A stretch of 19,321 nt of DNA from Rodentolepis nana (Eukaryota > Platyhelminthes > Cestoda > Cyclophyllidea > Hymenolepididae), in contig UZAE01000709.1 of assembly GCA_900617975.1 (NCBI GenBank), positions 1 through 19,321 on the forward strand, written 5' to 3'. The position numbers and the translations under genes are program-made. This document shows positions 11,201 to 19,321 of the stretch, one piece after another. Position 1 is the first letter of the stretch, and each line of letters opens with the position of its first letter. The notes under the pieces are model-generated. The model was not told the origin of the DNA, did not search any database, and saw nothing but the letters and a program-made list of their open reading frames with translations.

Positions 11201-14200
11201 TTTTAACATTTTACGTTAAGTTGTATCCCATTAGAAGCGTTCCGAACAACGGACACGTCGGAAAACTAGAGAACTCGAATTCGGCGCACTTTCAGAGCAC
11301 TTGTTAAAGCATGTCCAAATGACGTAGCGTGTGGGTAGTAATTGTTAGAGTAGTTGCCCTAGGTTTCCTTTTACTATATATTGGAAATTGCTCATCAGCA
11401 ATGTTTACTTAGGATTGAAAGTAAATAGTAAATACCGGATATCGGAAAAATTGGTTTCTCTAGTTCTGAATGATGTCTGTTTTTATTCATCACTTCGGTT
11501 ACTTTATTCGTATTTTTTTGAAATTGGCTTTGCCAGGTGGTTACTCCATGGGTGGATACTTATCGCCTACATCGTCTGTTTCAAGCCCCTCAACTACCCC
11601 ATCTTCAGCAAAAGAGGTCACAATTCCACTTGAAAATAATTGTTAGTTTGATAGCTATATCAGTCGCTATATTCTGCTATGGTATCTATCTTTTTCAATA
11701 ATGCCCATTTGCATTTAGTAACATCTTAAAGGAGTTTATAATTCATCCCATTGCAACACCTAATCCGAAATGTCTTGTTGAGCATTCTAATGGGTTTTGT
11801 TTATTACGTTGCTTCAACTTACAAGCCTTACATCACCTAATTGCTATCTTATACCTTGTAATCTGTCCATAATGATTTGATGTAAAGAGATCGGATTGTG
11901 TGAATTGAGAGTAAGAATAGAAGGCGGTAGTCATTATTTGCTCTGGGCTCTTAAGATTTAATTTATTTTTTCAATGGAATAGCTGCATACTCACAAACCA
12001 TCTTGACTGCTCCGTGTTTGATTGCGTAACTTCCCTATTGTCTCTAACTTAATTCTGGGGTTTAATTTATTTCATTCAATTAGCTAGTTCCAAGCCCCCG
12101 ATATATCCATTTTCATCGAATCTTTCCAAATCTCGCCAAACTCCAAAGAAAAGTTAGTCCTACGGATTTCTAATAAACGCTCTAGTTATCATTATACAGA
12201 TGCTCTATTTTGATTATACTAGCTTTATAAATAGCGTCACCGCTTTTTTATCTATCTTTAAGCCGCCCACGCTAGTTGTCTCGTGGTTTCCATATGCATG
12301 CGCTAGTTATCATTTTCATCTCCACATTAGCTCTATAATGGCTTATTTAAAATTGTTGACTATTTCCAGCCAGATTCTCTTCAGGTTCATACAAAGCCCC
12401 CCCTCCCAGCTTTACGACAAGAAGGCCATCTCCCAAATCCTCAAAATCATGTCCCAAGAGAAATTGTTAGTGCTATGCCAGCGCTAGTTTCTCACTTTTG
12501 CTTTGTCGCTCTTATCGCTTTTCTCTTGCTCCCTAGGCATTGTTTGGTGTGCAAGGAATGGTATATTTAGTATATATTCGATGTCTTGGCTGTCCAAGCG
12601 TGGTCTAAATTATCACAGGGAAACAATTAACAAATCAAGATCGAATAAAAGTTCTTTAAATTAACGAAAAGGCATAATAGTGGAAGAGGAAGCAACCACC
12701 TGCCACTTTGTCTACTTTCGTTTAAATCAGCATTGGGTGGTATTTGAGTATTCTAAGGTTCAAGTTCTTGCTGATCTATCATGCCCTCCGTGTTGGTTCA
12801 CGTGCTTAGTAAGTACTTCCCTACTGGACTGGCAAGGTTACTAGTTCCCTAGTTCCCATTTCCAGTGGCAGGCTGCTTGGTGGCTTACAATTTGATCATC
12901 ACCTTACTGGCTCTTCTAATTTGGCAAGCAGACTTTCAGATCACTGTTGCTTAAACTTTATTAACTTCATCTATTCTAACTTGTTTCGAGGTTTTCAACC
13001 TATATATCATCAAAGTCAAGCCTCGACTCCCATATCATCCCAGTTTTTAGTTGTGATAGGTGATAAGCCTGGACACATTATGATAGGAATCTAATTACTC
13101 CCATTAGATTCGTGATTACACATGTTGACCGAGGTGGACGAAGTTCAAAGAAAGGTCAACTGTCCTATCTGAATTTTTAAGTACCTCTATTATATCAGTA
13201 GTCTAAATTTGCTAATCCCTCCTCGCTCTCTCGCTTAAGTTCCCCCTGTGGATCTGCGTGTACCTCCACCTTGTCTCTTTCCTGCTCCAGCACCAGCTCA
13301 GCAACCATCGACTCTTCCAACTTCTAATCTACAACAGTCACCTTTGAATCCTGTCAAAACTTCTCCGATTACGCCAGTGAAACCACCGGTTACCTCAACA
13401 TTCTCGTCTACTGTTTGTTCTTCTACGAATACCACTCCCGTTGCTCTGACGAAGAGTTCAACAACTTCTCCAGCTGCTCAGGTATTTTAATCTTATCTTT
13501 TAACTGCACTAGTTTCTCTCGGACTGTTTTTTACACATATCAAGTAGTCTGATAGAGCATCTGGTAGTTGAATGTTTCGTTGCCTCGTTGTTAAGAGTTT
13601 CTTGCGATAAATCCTACTTGCTCATCATGATTACCAAATTTCTGGTCCATAATAAGCCTTTACAGTGCTTTCTCAATTAAATCAACAGGATGATTGAATT
13701 CATTTATTGGGCTACTACTGGGGCTGCACTGGTCATAAAATATTGCCACTAGGAAGCTCGGAACAACATGCGATATCAGAGTTTATCGCTGATTTTATGA
13801 GTTGGGTCACATGATATTTTGATACTCCAATCAAATTAACTGGAGATGTCACGTTTTGGAAGAGCAATTTATATAAGCTATTTTCTAAATTCATCCAGAC
13901 CGTATTGCTTGTATGTGATTATTTTTATCTTATCAAAAATGTGACAAGCTTTTCGAATTCAACTTTATTTATATCATGTACATTGGCTTTTTAGGAACCA
14001 TCAGGCTCAAAGCTAGTTGTTCCAGGAGCATCAACTTCAAGGCCTGAGCCGTTTTCTTTCCTGCCCCTGACTACTACTACTACTACTGCCTCGTCTTCTT
14101 CAAGCACTGCACTTCCTATCTTTGGTTCATCAACCACCACTACTACAATTGCAGGCTTTTCATCTCCCTTCAGCTTCGGTAGTCTAGCAAAGTCAATGAC

Positions 14201-17200
14201 TTCTGGTCAATCTCCGACTGCCGCCGCCACCACCATCTTTGGTGTTGGTAGCAGTAAACCAGCAACAACTACCGGATTATCTCTCTTCGGTACCTCTTTA
14301 ACTAAACCCATAGAGACCTCTGCTCAGCAGACTTCAATACCCCAGGAGGATGAAGACAAACCAGAGGCCTTTGAGCCCAATGTTGACTTCAAACCCTGCT
14401 TTGAAAAGCTGCCTGAATTGGTAGACCAGACGACTGGAGAAGAAAATGAGAAGATTCTCTTCTGTTATCGTGCTCGACTCTTCAGATGGGATAAGCCCAA
14501 AGATGGGGGATCTCCAGGAGAATGGAAGGCTCGAGGTGTTGGTGAACTTAAAATCCTATGCAATGAGGAGACCAATAAGTACCGTATTGTTATGAGGAGA
14601 GATCAGGTTATGAAGCTCTGTGCTAACCACTATATTCTCCCTGGGATTAATATTAAACGCCATCCCCAGAAATCTGTCGCGTGTATGTGGAATGCTCGCG
14701 ACTTTGCTATTATGGATCCGGATCAATATGACCCTAATGGAACGGATGAACTTTTTATGGTAACTTTCAAGACACGAGAGATTACAGATGAGTTTGAGAA
14801 GATTGTCAGAGAGAGTTTGGAGAATGCTACTTCAACGGCGCTTGGTGGCGATAAAAAGGATGGTGAAGACCAAACAAAGGCGAACTTGGAAACTAAATCG
14901 ACCGAAGTGAAGACGCAATTAACGCCCCATACTGAAAAATCTCCATTATCGGGTATTGACGCATTCAAGGCCAAGCCAGGTTCTTGGACATGTTCAGGCT
15001 GTCTTCTGGTGCTTGATGAGTCTAAGATCAAGTGCCCATGTTGTAATTCCCTCAAACCTGGCGCTTCTCCACCCCCTTCGCAAAATACACTCGAATCCAA
15101 AATTACCTTCGGTTTGCCTTCAGCTGCCACTTCCCAGTCATCCTCTTTCAATTTCTCAGCAGAACCTACTACAAGCAGTACACCAAACCCAACCTTTAAT
15201 TTTGGTACTACTTTCAAAACAGATACTTCTGCTAAACCACCGACATTTAGTTTCGGCAATCTTGGGCCCAAAGCCACTACTACTGAGAATTCTTCGTTTG
15301 TTTTCAACTCAGCCCTTTGTGATCCTAGTACTTCTGATAAGAAAACAGAAGGTGGAGAGCCCAGCAGAACTGCCGGGGTTTTCGGTGGTTTTAATATGGC
15401 CTCTTCGCTAGACAAGGGTGGTAATGCATTCACGTTTTCACTGAACTCCCTGGTAAAACCAATTGACCAAGAGACTGCTGGCGAGATGAACAAATCTTCA
15501 GAACACGGGGGTGGAGATGATGAAGAAGTGGCTCCTAGTGATCTCTCTCAGGTCACATTCAAACCTCTTATCGATCATCTTCCTGATAAGGTTGAGATAG
15601 TTACAGGGGAGGAAGGTGAAGATGTCCTATTCGAAGCTCGAGCTAAGCTTTTCCGATTCGATTCTGGTGATGGAGGTGAATCAGTGTGGAAAGAGAGGGG
15701 TATAGGACAGTTGAAGATCCTCAAAAATCAGGCTTCAAACCGTGTGCGGTTGGTTATGCGACGAGAACAGATACACAAGGTGTGCTGTAATCATTTGATC
15801 ACCCCTGGGATGACTATCAAACCGATGGATGGTAGTAAAGCGATCGTGACACCTTGGGTCTGGTGGGCTGTTGACTTTTCGGAAGAGGAAGCCGAATCCG
15901 AGGGAAGGCGAGAGATGCTGTCAGTGAGATTCAAGACTGCAAAGGAATCACAGGATTTCCATGATACCTTTGTCAAGTGCGCGGAGAGATCTGATGAAGA
16001 ACAGACTCATGAGGATGAAGGTGACGATAGTGAAGTTGAAATTGTTGAAAACCCGGTAAGCGTCTTATTCGCCTTTAACTGTGCAAAAAAATTAACTGCT
16101 TCTTCTTAAACTCAAATTCTTTTGAACTAATAATTTAGTATGTTAGTAAGAGCTGACTCAATTTTGAAGAGAGTTACTATTATCGACATCTTGAGATTGG
16201 TCGTGTTCCAATAGAAATTTAATCAAGGTTTTTGATAACTACAATAGGCGGGGAGAGGTAATGGAAATGATTTGTGAAAGGTTTATATCTTATCCCTATA
16301 ATCGTGGTAGTTATTTGTATCGATATGTGCCCACGAGGCCTTACTGGCTTACGAGCATTTCGTTCAGCTTAAACTCAGCTATAGAGTTGTGGATGTTCTT
16401 CAAGATCGATGGTTTATGTTCATTATCATTGTCATGATATCTCGCGTTTAGAACACGCTTTATGATCGTCTCTTTGTAGACGATTTCATATATCCGAATT
16501 CATCAATTTCTAATGATTTAATTTACAGGTCTAGTTGTGATTAGTGCATTTTATATTTTAATGACGATGAAAAATCGTAGGAATAACACGGGCTCACATG
16601 CAATCCGACAAAGCATATTTGAATAGAGATATTCACTCAAGGTGGACTAATTCATTAATGTATCATTTTCTAAATCAAATCTGCTAAAATATGGAACTTC
16701 GTTATTTGATTACTGTTCATTAAATTCCGTCTCTGTTTTGTAATAGCTATCTCAGGAGCAAATCCAACGTGCAAGGGCTCTGATGCTCCCAGATGATTTC
16801 TACGCCTACGAATTGAGGAAACCAGGTCATGGGAAAGGAGAAAGTGAAAATATGACTTCCTCAGAAGAAGCGGCTGAAGACGCCTTGTTGGAAACAGCAA
16901 TCGGTCGAGGTATTTCTCGAATGCTCTCTTCAGCCTCTTCTTTTGATGTTGTTAAGAGCACAGAATCCCTAGTGATAACAACACCGCCTATATCACCACC
17001 TCTTCCGCAGACTGAGACGCCAAAACCCACTTCCATTTTCCAGAAATCTACTGCTGATAATGCTTCCACCACTTCCACCCCATCTGTTGGTATGTTTCGC
17101 AAATACTTACCTTGTGCTCTCTTTTCTTGATATTCATCTAGATTCACTTTGGTTTCCATTTGATCGGATTGAGTAATAGTAGTTCAAACTGCTTCTGAGT

Positions 17201-19029
17201 ATTATGCTTGGGTTGAAAACAGGAAATTAGTTCTAACGACAACATCCTAAATATTGTGTTTCGGTCATGGTTTAGCGAAAGATGTGAATATTATTGTAGA
17301 TTTCAGAAGCAGAAGCTATTGTAGGCCTGCAGTGTTTTCATTCCGTCTACAATCTTGAATCTTTCTCCTTTTCTTCAGCTACCGTTTTGTAGGAACCTAT
17401 TTAACTAGTGGCTTGTATCCTGTTCTTTTCTGTTTCAGGTGGCCTATTCGGTAGCTTTTTGGGCTCTTCTTCAACAGGTGGTAGTGTATTCGGAGGTTTC
17501 GGTGCGCTTAGCAAAGACGCTAGCTCTACACCTGCTTGGCTGAAACCCAAGGCTTCTGAAGCTCCTTCGTGGGCCGGGGCCGATACAGCTCTCTTCTCTA
17601 ACGCTCTGAAGTCTTCTGTTGACAAGGAAAATTTAACTCAGAATGATGATGGAGGTGATGATAATGAACCCGATCCGCAATTTGAGCCTCTCATCCCACT
17701 CCCGAGCTTGGTTGAGGCTAGAACAGGTGAAGAGGGTGAAGTGTGTCTATTCCTTCGTCGATGCAAACTCTACCGCCTTGTGGATAGTCAATGGAAGGAG
17801 CGAGGTATTGGTGATATGAAAATCCTTGTGCGTCCAAAGAACAATCCACCTGCTGAATATCTCGATCCACGCACTGAATTGCCCGCGGATGCTAAACTGG
17901 ATGGTGGTATCAATTATGCACGTATATTGATGCGTAGGGATCAGGTCCTCAAAATTTGCGCTAACCATACTATCACCGCAGACATGCCCGACTTTAAACC
18001 TCTTTCTGTCACGAATTATGGTCTTTTATGGGCTACCAAGGACTTCTCTGAAGAGGCAGAAGGCGAGGTCATGACATTGAGTCTCAAGTTCAAGGTAATT
18101 CCTGGCTGCTTATTCCTTAAGCCTTTTGGGTTTATGATGTAGAGTAAGATGGTTATTCTTTCAACTTTCCAACCATAATTCATTAGATTATGGTCTCCAT
18201 CACTCCAGTAAATTTTGAATGTGCTATTGTGAAAAGACGCTTTCTGAGTAATCCTGTTTATTATTAGGCATCCATATTCGGAATATTAACTTACCGTCGA
18301 TTCATTTGTATAAGTATGCTAACTTTGTTTTATGCTTGTTCTTACCTTTAACTCTGTTGTGTCGAGGTCATGCTGCCATTTCGAAATAGGAAATGAATCG
18401 GGTTTCAAGATCAACCATCCTACTTAAACAGAGTAGGTCAATAAGCAGTAGAGATTGCGAGTAAGAATTTGGTTGTTAAACAAGGAGACGGAATAAGATA
18501 TTTGAATTTTGTAACAAAAAGCATGAATTATACCGGTTGAGAAAATATTCTACAGCCTGGAGGTGAAAAGCACTTGAAGTATTGATTTTAACGCCCTCTT
18601 CTCAATAGCCTCCTTTTATTTCCTACGAATAAGCTCGTGCCACTTGTTCTCTGTCCTTAGTAAATAGCAGTGCAGTCCCTAAGACCGTGTATGCTATAGC
18701 CTAAACCGATTAATGCCTTGGTTAAATTTCTCATAGATCCAAGTTGCTAAATCATTAACAACCTCTCGAAGTATTTCTTTACAAATCTCTCGCTATGCAA
18801 AAGTTGTGTAGTTAAATATCTATATTTGGTAGCATTGAAAGTAATTTGGTTCTCCGTATTTATTGACTTTTCTCTCTTTAGACGGAACAAGATCTGACTC
18901 AATTCAAAGCAGCCATTGCCCGCGCAAGAGAGATGCTTAAAGGGTACGTAATTTCGTGCCACTCTTGTTGATTTAGCTAACACCTCGTGTCCAACCGCTA
19001 ATACGGCCTTTTCTCGTTACAGAAATTAA
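5992..19029 (+). CDS. RANBP2 (Nup358): RanBP2/Nup358-like nucleoporin, 19 coding exons, about 2130 residues
   Basis: Coding exons: 5992-6063, 6098-6178, 6214-6369, 6407-6664, 6704-7172, 7242-7698, 7734-8124, 8163-8232, 9089-9339, 9748-10294, 11537-11641, 12084-12152, 12370-12465, 13240-13481, 13995-16055, 16747-17089, 17439-18094, 18882-18943, 19023-19029. All junctions are GT..AG and the sum is 6393 nt, divisible by three. Order of parts: TPR-like unit and helical solenoid, coiled coil, disordered Ser/Pro/Thr region, FG repeats, RanBD1, zinc finger, RanBD2, SUMO-E3 IR module, RanBD3, short tail. Known role of the family: cytoplasmic filament nucleoporin that binds Ran-GTP, docks SUMO-RanGAP1 with UBC9 and receives export complexes. 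The human protein is about 3224 residues; this one lacks a cyclophilin domain, a fourth RanBD, seven of the eight zinc fingers and the second IR repeat. Exons 11-13 and 19 are the least certain, because they rest on splice sites and phase rather than on recognisable domains. Confidence 0.9.
6064..8162 (+). other. Cluster of seven very short introns
   Basis: Introns 6064-6097 (34 nt), 6179-6213 (35), 6370-6406 (37), 6665-6703 (39), 7173-7241 (69), 7699-7733 (35) and 8125-8162 (38). Each begins GTAWRY-like (GTAAAT, GTAAGC, GTAGGT, GTAATT, GTAAGT, GTACGT, GTATGT) and ends in a T-rich run plus TAG. Removing them joins the helical-domain exons into one frame without stops. From exon 8 onward introns are 217-1242 nt, except the last (79 nt). 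Confidence 0.88.
8233..9088 (+). other. Intron 8 (856 nt)
   Basis: Donor CTCG/GTGAGC and acceptor ACGCATAG, phase 1. It is the first long intron of the gene. A 70-codon open frame at 8690-8902 has no recognisable content. I see no repeat, RNA gene or hidden exon. Confidence 0.75.
9089..10294 (+). CDS. RANBP2 (Nup358): Nup358 exons 9-10: disordered linker, coiled coil, proline-rich segment
   Basis: Residues 652-917, split by a 408-nt intron (9340-9747) in which I see nothing else. Exon 9 is Ser/Gly/Tyr/Asn-rich and has one FG (NFGLIG). Exon 10 opens with a heptad-compatible helix at about 741-798, ending in a Q-rich run (EQQKQQQQR, encoded by CAG repeats), then a second amphipathic helix (about 815-840), a proline block FPPLPPPP at 844-851 and a Gln-rich helix (QLLQQQQRQMQQ). 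Human Nup358 has a short oligomerising coiled coil in the equivalent place just after the solenoid; equivalence here is inferred from order, not from sequence identity. Confidence 0.8.
10295..11536 (+). other. Intron 10 (1242 nt) with microsatellites
   Basis: This is the longest intron of the gene: donor TATG/GTGAGT, acceptor TTTGCCAG, phase 1. It contains a seven-C run at 10615-10621, a GTG/GTA trinucleotide repeat at about 10772-10791 and a (GT)8 repeat at about 10919-10935 followed by GCACACGTG. No coding content was found. Confidence 0.7.
11537..12465 (+). CDS. RANBP2 (Nup358): Nup358 exons 11-13: short, phase-symmetric Ser/Pro/Lys-rich exons
   Basis: Exons 11537-11641, 12084-12152 and 12370-12465 each begin and end in phase 1 and each use a GTTAGT donor. 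They encode 35, 23 and 32 residues of low-complexity sequence: a Gly-Tyr-Ser start (GGYSMGGYLSPTSS), then SSSKPPIYPFSS...KSRQTPKK, then ...YKAPPPSFTTRRPSPKSSK. They are inferred from open frame, acceptor strength and phase match, since no domain identifies them. The basic S/T-P motifs could be proline-directed phosphorylation sites or a nuclear-transport signal, but that is only a guess. Intervening introns are 442 and 217 nt and show nothing else of note. Confidence 0.6.
12466..13239 (+). other. Intron 13 (774 nt)
   Basis: Donor AAATT/GTTAGT, acceptor CGCTTAAG, phase 1. I found no gene, RNA or convincing repeat inside. The acceptor is preceded by a good C/T-rich tract (CCTCCTCGCTCTCTCGC). 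Confidence 0.65.
13240..13481 (+). CDS. RANBP2 (Nup358): Nup358 exon 14: Pro/Ser/Thr-rich linker
   Basis: Encodes residues 1008-1088, rich in Pro, Ser, Thr and Val with PVKTSPITPVKPP-type repeats and no charged domain. It leads into the FG-repeat part of exon 15. The exon ends CAG/GTATTT and is followed by a 513-nt intron (13482-13994) with nothing recognisable; exon 15 opens after GGCTTTTTAG in the same phase 0. Confidence 0.75.
13995..16055 (+). CDS. RANBP2 (Nup358): Nup358 exon 15: FG repeats, RanBD1, zinc finger, RanBD2, SUMO-interacting strand
   Basis: This is the largest exon, 687 codons (residues 1089-1775). It begins with a Thr/Ser-rich FG region (IFGSS, FSFGSL, TIFGVG, SLFGTS) including a (ACT)6 run encoding threonines. 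RanBD1, a RanBP2-type zinc finger, a second FG region (ITFG, FNFG, FSFG, VFGG) and RanBD2 follow. It ends with an acidic stretch and the hydrophobic strand VEIV. The frame stays open past the donor (CCCG/GTAAGC) for 17 more codons, so a naive ORF call overshoots into the intron and misses exon 16. The ATG at 14196 is internal: the same frame is open back to the acceptor at 13994. Confidence 0.92.
14385..14819 (+). other. Ran-binding domain 1 (residues about 1219-1363)
   Basis: Typical RanBD order: FKPCFEKLPELVDQTTGEENE, then a short basic beta strand (RARLFRW), WKARGVGELKIL, MRRDQVMKLCANHYI, and a closing strand with FKT. The usual WKERG has Ala in place of Glu. There are small loop insertions after RW (KPKDGGSPG) and before the last strand (DPDQYDPNG). 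It is expected to bind Ran-GTP and assist GAP-stimulated hydrolysis. Confidence 0.93.
14979..15065 (+). other. RanBP2-type zinc finger, single copy
   Basis: The sequence GSWTCSGCLLVLDESKIKCPCC fits W-x-C-x2-C-x10-C-x2-C, with Cys at residues 1421, 1424, 1435 and 1438. In the human protein fingers of this type bind Ran, chiefly Ran-GDP. The asparagine normally three residues after the second Cys is Leu here. Only one finger is present, between RanBD1 and RanBD2, as in the human order where the finger array follows RanBD1. Confidence 0.9.
15552..15995 (+). other. Ran-binding domain 2 (residues about 1608-1755)
   Basis: Contains FKPLIDHLPDKVEIVTGEEGE, ARAKLFRF, WKERGIGQLKIL, MRREQIHKVCCNHLI and VRFKT in canonical order. 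All core motifs are kept. It is followed by a strongly acidic stretch (DEEQTHEDEGDDSE) that leads to the SUMO-interacting strand. Confidence 0.93.
16035..16914 (+). other. Single SUMO-E3 IR module, split by intron 15
   Basis: After splicing, the acidic DDSE is followed by V1769-E-I-V1772, then E-N-P, then LSQEQIQRARAL-MLPDDFYAY. This matches human RanBP2 IR1 in order and spacing: SIM strand VLIV, then a helix starting near Pro-Thr-x-Glu-Gln, then LKLPPTFFCY, whose Leu and Phe residues contact UBC9. Residues 1815-1831 (EEAAEDALLETAIGRGI) resemble the start of the M region (EDFETAV). The coding bases are 16035-16055 and 16747-16914; 16056-16746 is intron. No second IR copy is found downstream. 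Confidence 0.75.
16056..16746 (+). other. Intron 15 (691 nt)
   Basis: Donor CCCG/GTAAGC, acceptor TTGTAATAG, phase 0. It cuts between the SUMO-interacting strand and the UBC9-contact helix of the IR module. Retention would add 17 residues and a stop, giving a protein that lacks the IR, the last FG segment and RanBD3. Nothing else was seen in the intron. Confidence 0.75.
16747..17089 (+). CDS. RANBP2 (Nup358): Nup358 exon 16: UBC9-contact half of IR and Ser/Thr/Pro linker
   Basis: Residues 1776-1889. The first third is the IR and M-like sequence described separately. The remainder (SSASSFDVV..., PPISPPLPQTETPKP, then a Ser/Thr-rich tail) is predicted to be disordered linker. It enters in phase 0 and leaves in phase 1 (GTTG/GTATGT), so skipping it would break the frame. 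The 349-nt intron that follows (17090-17438) holds nothing recognisable and ends in a good CTTTTCTGTTTCAG acceptor. Confidence 0.85.
17439..18094 (+). CDS. RANBP2 (Nup358): Nup358 exon 17: FG segment and RanBD3
   Basis: Residues 1890-2108. It begins GGLFGSFLGSSSTGGSVFGGFG, a GLFG/FG segment, then an acidic stretch (DDGGDDNEPD) and RanBD3 from about 17672: FEPLIPLPSLVEARTGEE, CKLYRL, WKERGIGDMKIL, MRRDQVLKICANHTI, LKFK. By position (last in the chain, after the IR module) it corresponds to human RanBD4. It carries a 23-residue loop insertion. The domain finishes in exon 18. The donor is TTCAAG/GTAATT; the ORF runs on into the intron for 16 codons. Confidence 0.92.
18095..18881 (+). other. Intron 17 (787 nt)
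   Basis: Phase 0, interrupting the last RanBD just after its FK strand. The acceptor follows a TTTTCTCTCTTTAG tract. I see no repeat, RNA or additional exon in it. Confidence 0.75.
18882..19029 (+). CDS. RANBP2 (Nup358): Nup358 exons 18-19: end of RanBD3 and C-terminus
   Basis: Exon 18 (62 nt) encodes TEQDLTQFKAAIARAREML, the closing helix of the RanBD. A 79-nt intron (18944-19022, AAAGG/GTACGT to CTCGTTACAG) then joins to AAATTAA, giving Lys-Gly-Asn-stop. If the intron is retained the protein ends nine residues later instead (YVISCHSC-stop), so the protein ends here either way. There is no cyclophilin domain downstream in the window. Confidence 0.75.
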
Positions 19030-19321
19030 ATTGGGAAATTGCGTGTGGTAAAACACTACTGTTTCACGCCGCTTCCCCCTCATCCCTTCCCCTCCCCTCG
19101 AAGTGGGCACACCCTGTTTGTAACTGTGTTAATGTTATTCGTGTCCTCTCCCCACCCCTCCCCTCCCCTCACAATGAGCTTTATACATTTGCATCGGAGT
19201 AATATGTGTAAATTTTTACCATCAACGCTCTTCCTTTGGCTTTCTTTTGAGATTTAGTTGGCTATTGAAATTATATCTGCATATTATATAGAGCAGGATC
19301 CTCTAAATGGTGGGGGGGGGG
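19030..19321 (+). other. 3' flank of Nup358 with C/T-rich blocks and terminal G run
   Basis: Probable 3' UTR. Two similar C/T-rich blocks lie at about 19071-19099 and 19145-19171, both built on CCCCTCCCCT. I do not see a canonical AATAAA; an ATTAAA overlaps the stop codon at 19025-19030 and is too early to be convincing. The window ends in a run of ten G. Confidence 0.5.

Noticed and set aside
12200..12487. A 95-codon plus-strand frame spanning exon 13
   Set aside because: It uses a different frame from the one that joins exons 12 and 14 in phase; the phase-1 reading gives the Ser/Pro/Lys-rich exon instead.
14956..15411. A 151-codon plus-strand frame overlapping the zinc finger and FG region
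   Set aside because: It is a frame-shifted reading of exon 15; the zinc finger and FG motifs are only in the other frame.
14723..15493. A 256-codon open frame on the minus strand inside exon 15
   Set aside because: It lies antisense to RanBD1, the zinc finger and FG repeats, has no recognisable domain, and its openness follows from the codon composition of the real exon.
16827..17159. A 110-codon minus-strand frame across exon 16
   Set aside because: It is a shadow of the exon encoding the IR module, with no splice sites or similarity supporting it.

Overview
This window looks like nuclear DNA of a metazoan, most likely a flatworm (a cestode or trematode; the species is not identifiable from sequence alone). 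Protein-coding blocks are split by canonical GT..AG introns. The first seven introns of the main gene include six of only 34-39 nt, while its later introns run to 1.2 kb, a pattern known from schistosomes and tapeworms. The sequence is AT-rich outside exons. No bacterial, viral or complete mobile-element genes were recognised.

Layout. Positions 1-3170 hold no gene I can support. Positions 3171-4612 (minus strand) encode a TGF-beta superfamily receptor with a type-I-like ectodomain, one membrane span and a degenerate kinase N-lobe. Positions 4613-5991 are the intergenic region between two head-to-head genes. Positions 5992-19029 (plus strand) hold a RanBP2/Nup358-like nucleoporin that I assembled into 19 coding exons, 6393 nt including the stop, 2130 residues. 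Reading phase is conserved at all 18 junctions. Positions 19030-19321 are its 3' flank, with two C/T-rich blocks.

The Nup358 model reads, in order: a short N-terminus with one TPR-like unit, a helical solenoid (to about residue 650), a coiled coil (about 741-798), low-complexity Ser/Pro/Thr-rich sequence, FG repeats, Ran-binding domain (RanBD) 1, one RanBP2-type zinc finger, more FG repeats, RanBD2, a single SUMO-E3 'IR' module split across exons 15 and 16, FG sequence, RanBD3 and a short C-terminus. The human protein has four RanBDs, eight zinc fingers, two IR repeats and a C-terminal cyclophilin, so this is a compact version. Its expected place is the cytoplasmic face of the nuclear pore, where Ran-GTP hydrolysis and RanGAP docking occur.

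The two most notable observations are the intact-looking single IR module, invisible without splicing, and the receptor. The receptor has lost the glycine loop, the beta-3 lysine and the alpha-C glutamate, and under one splice model it stops exactly where the HRD catalytic loop should begin. There is no sign that the two genes act together beyond their divergent arrangement.
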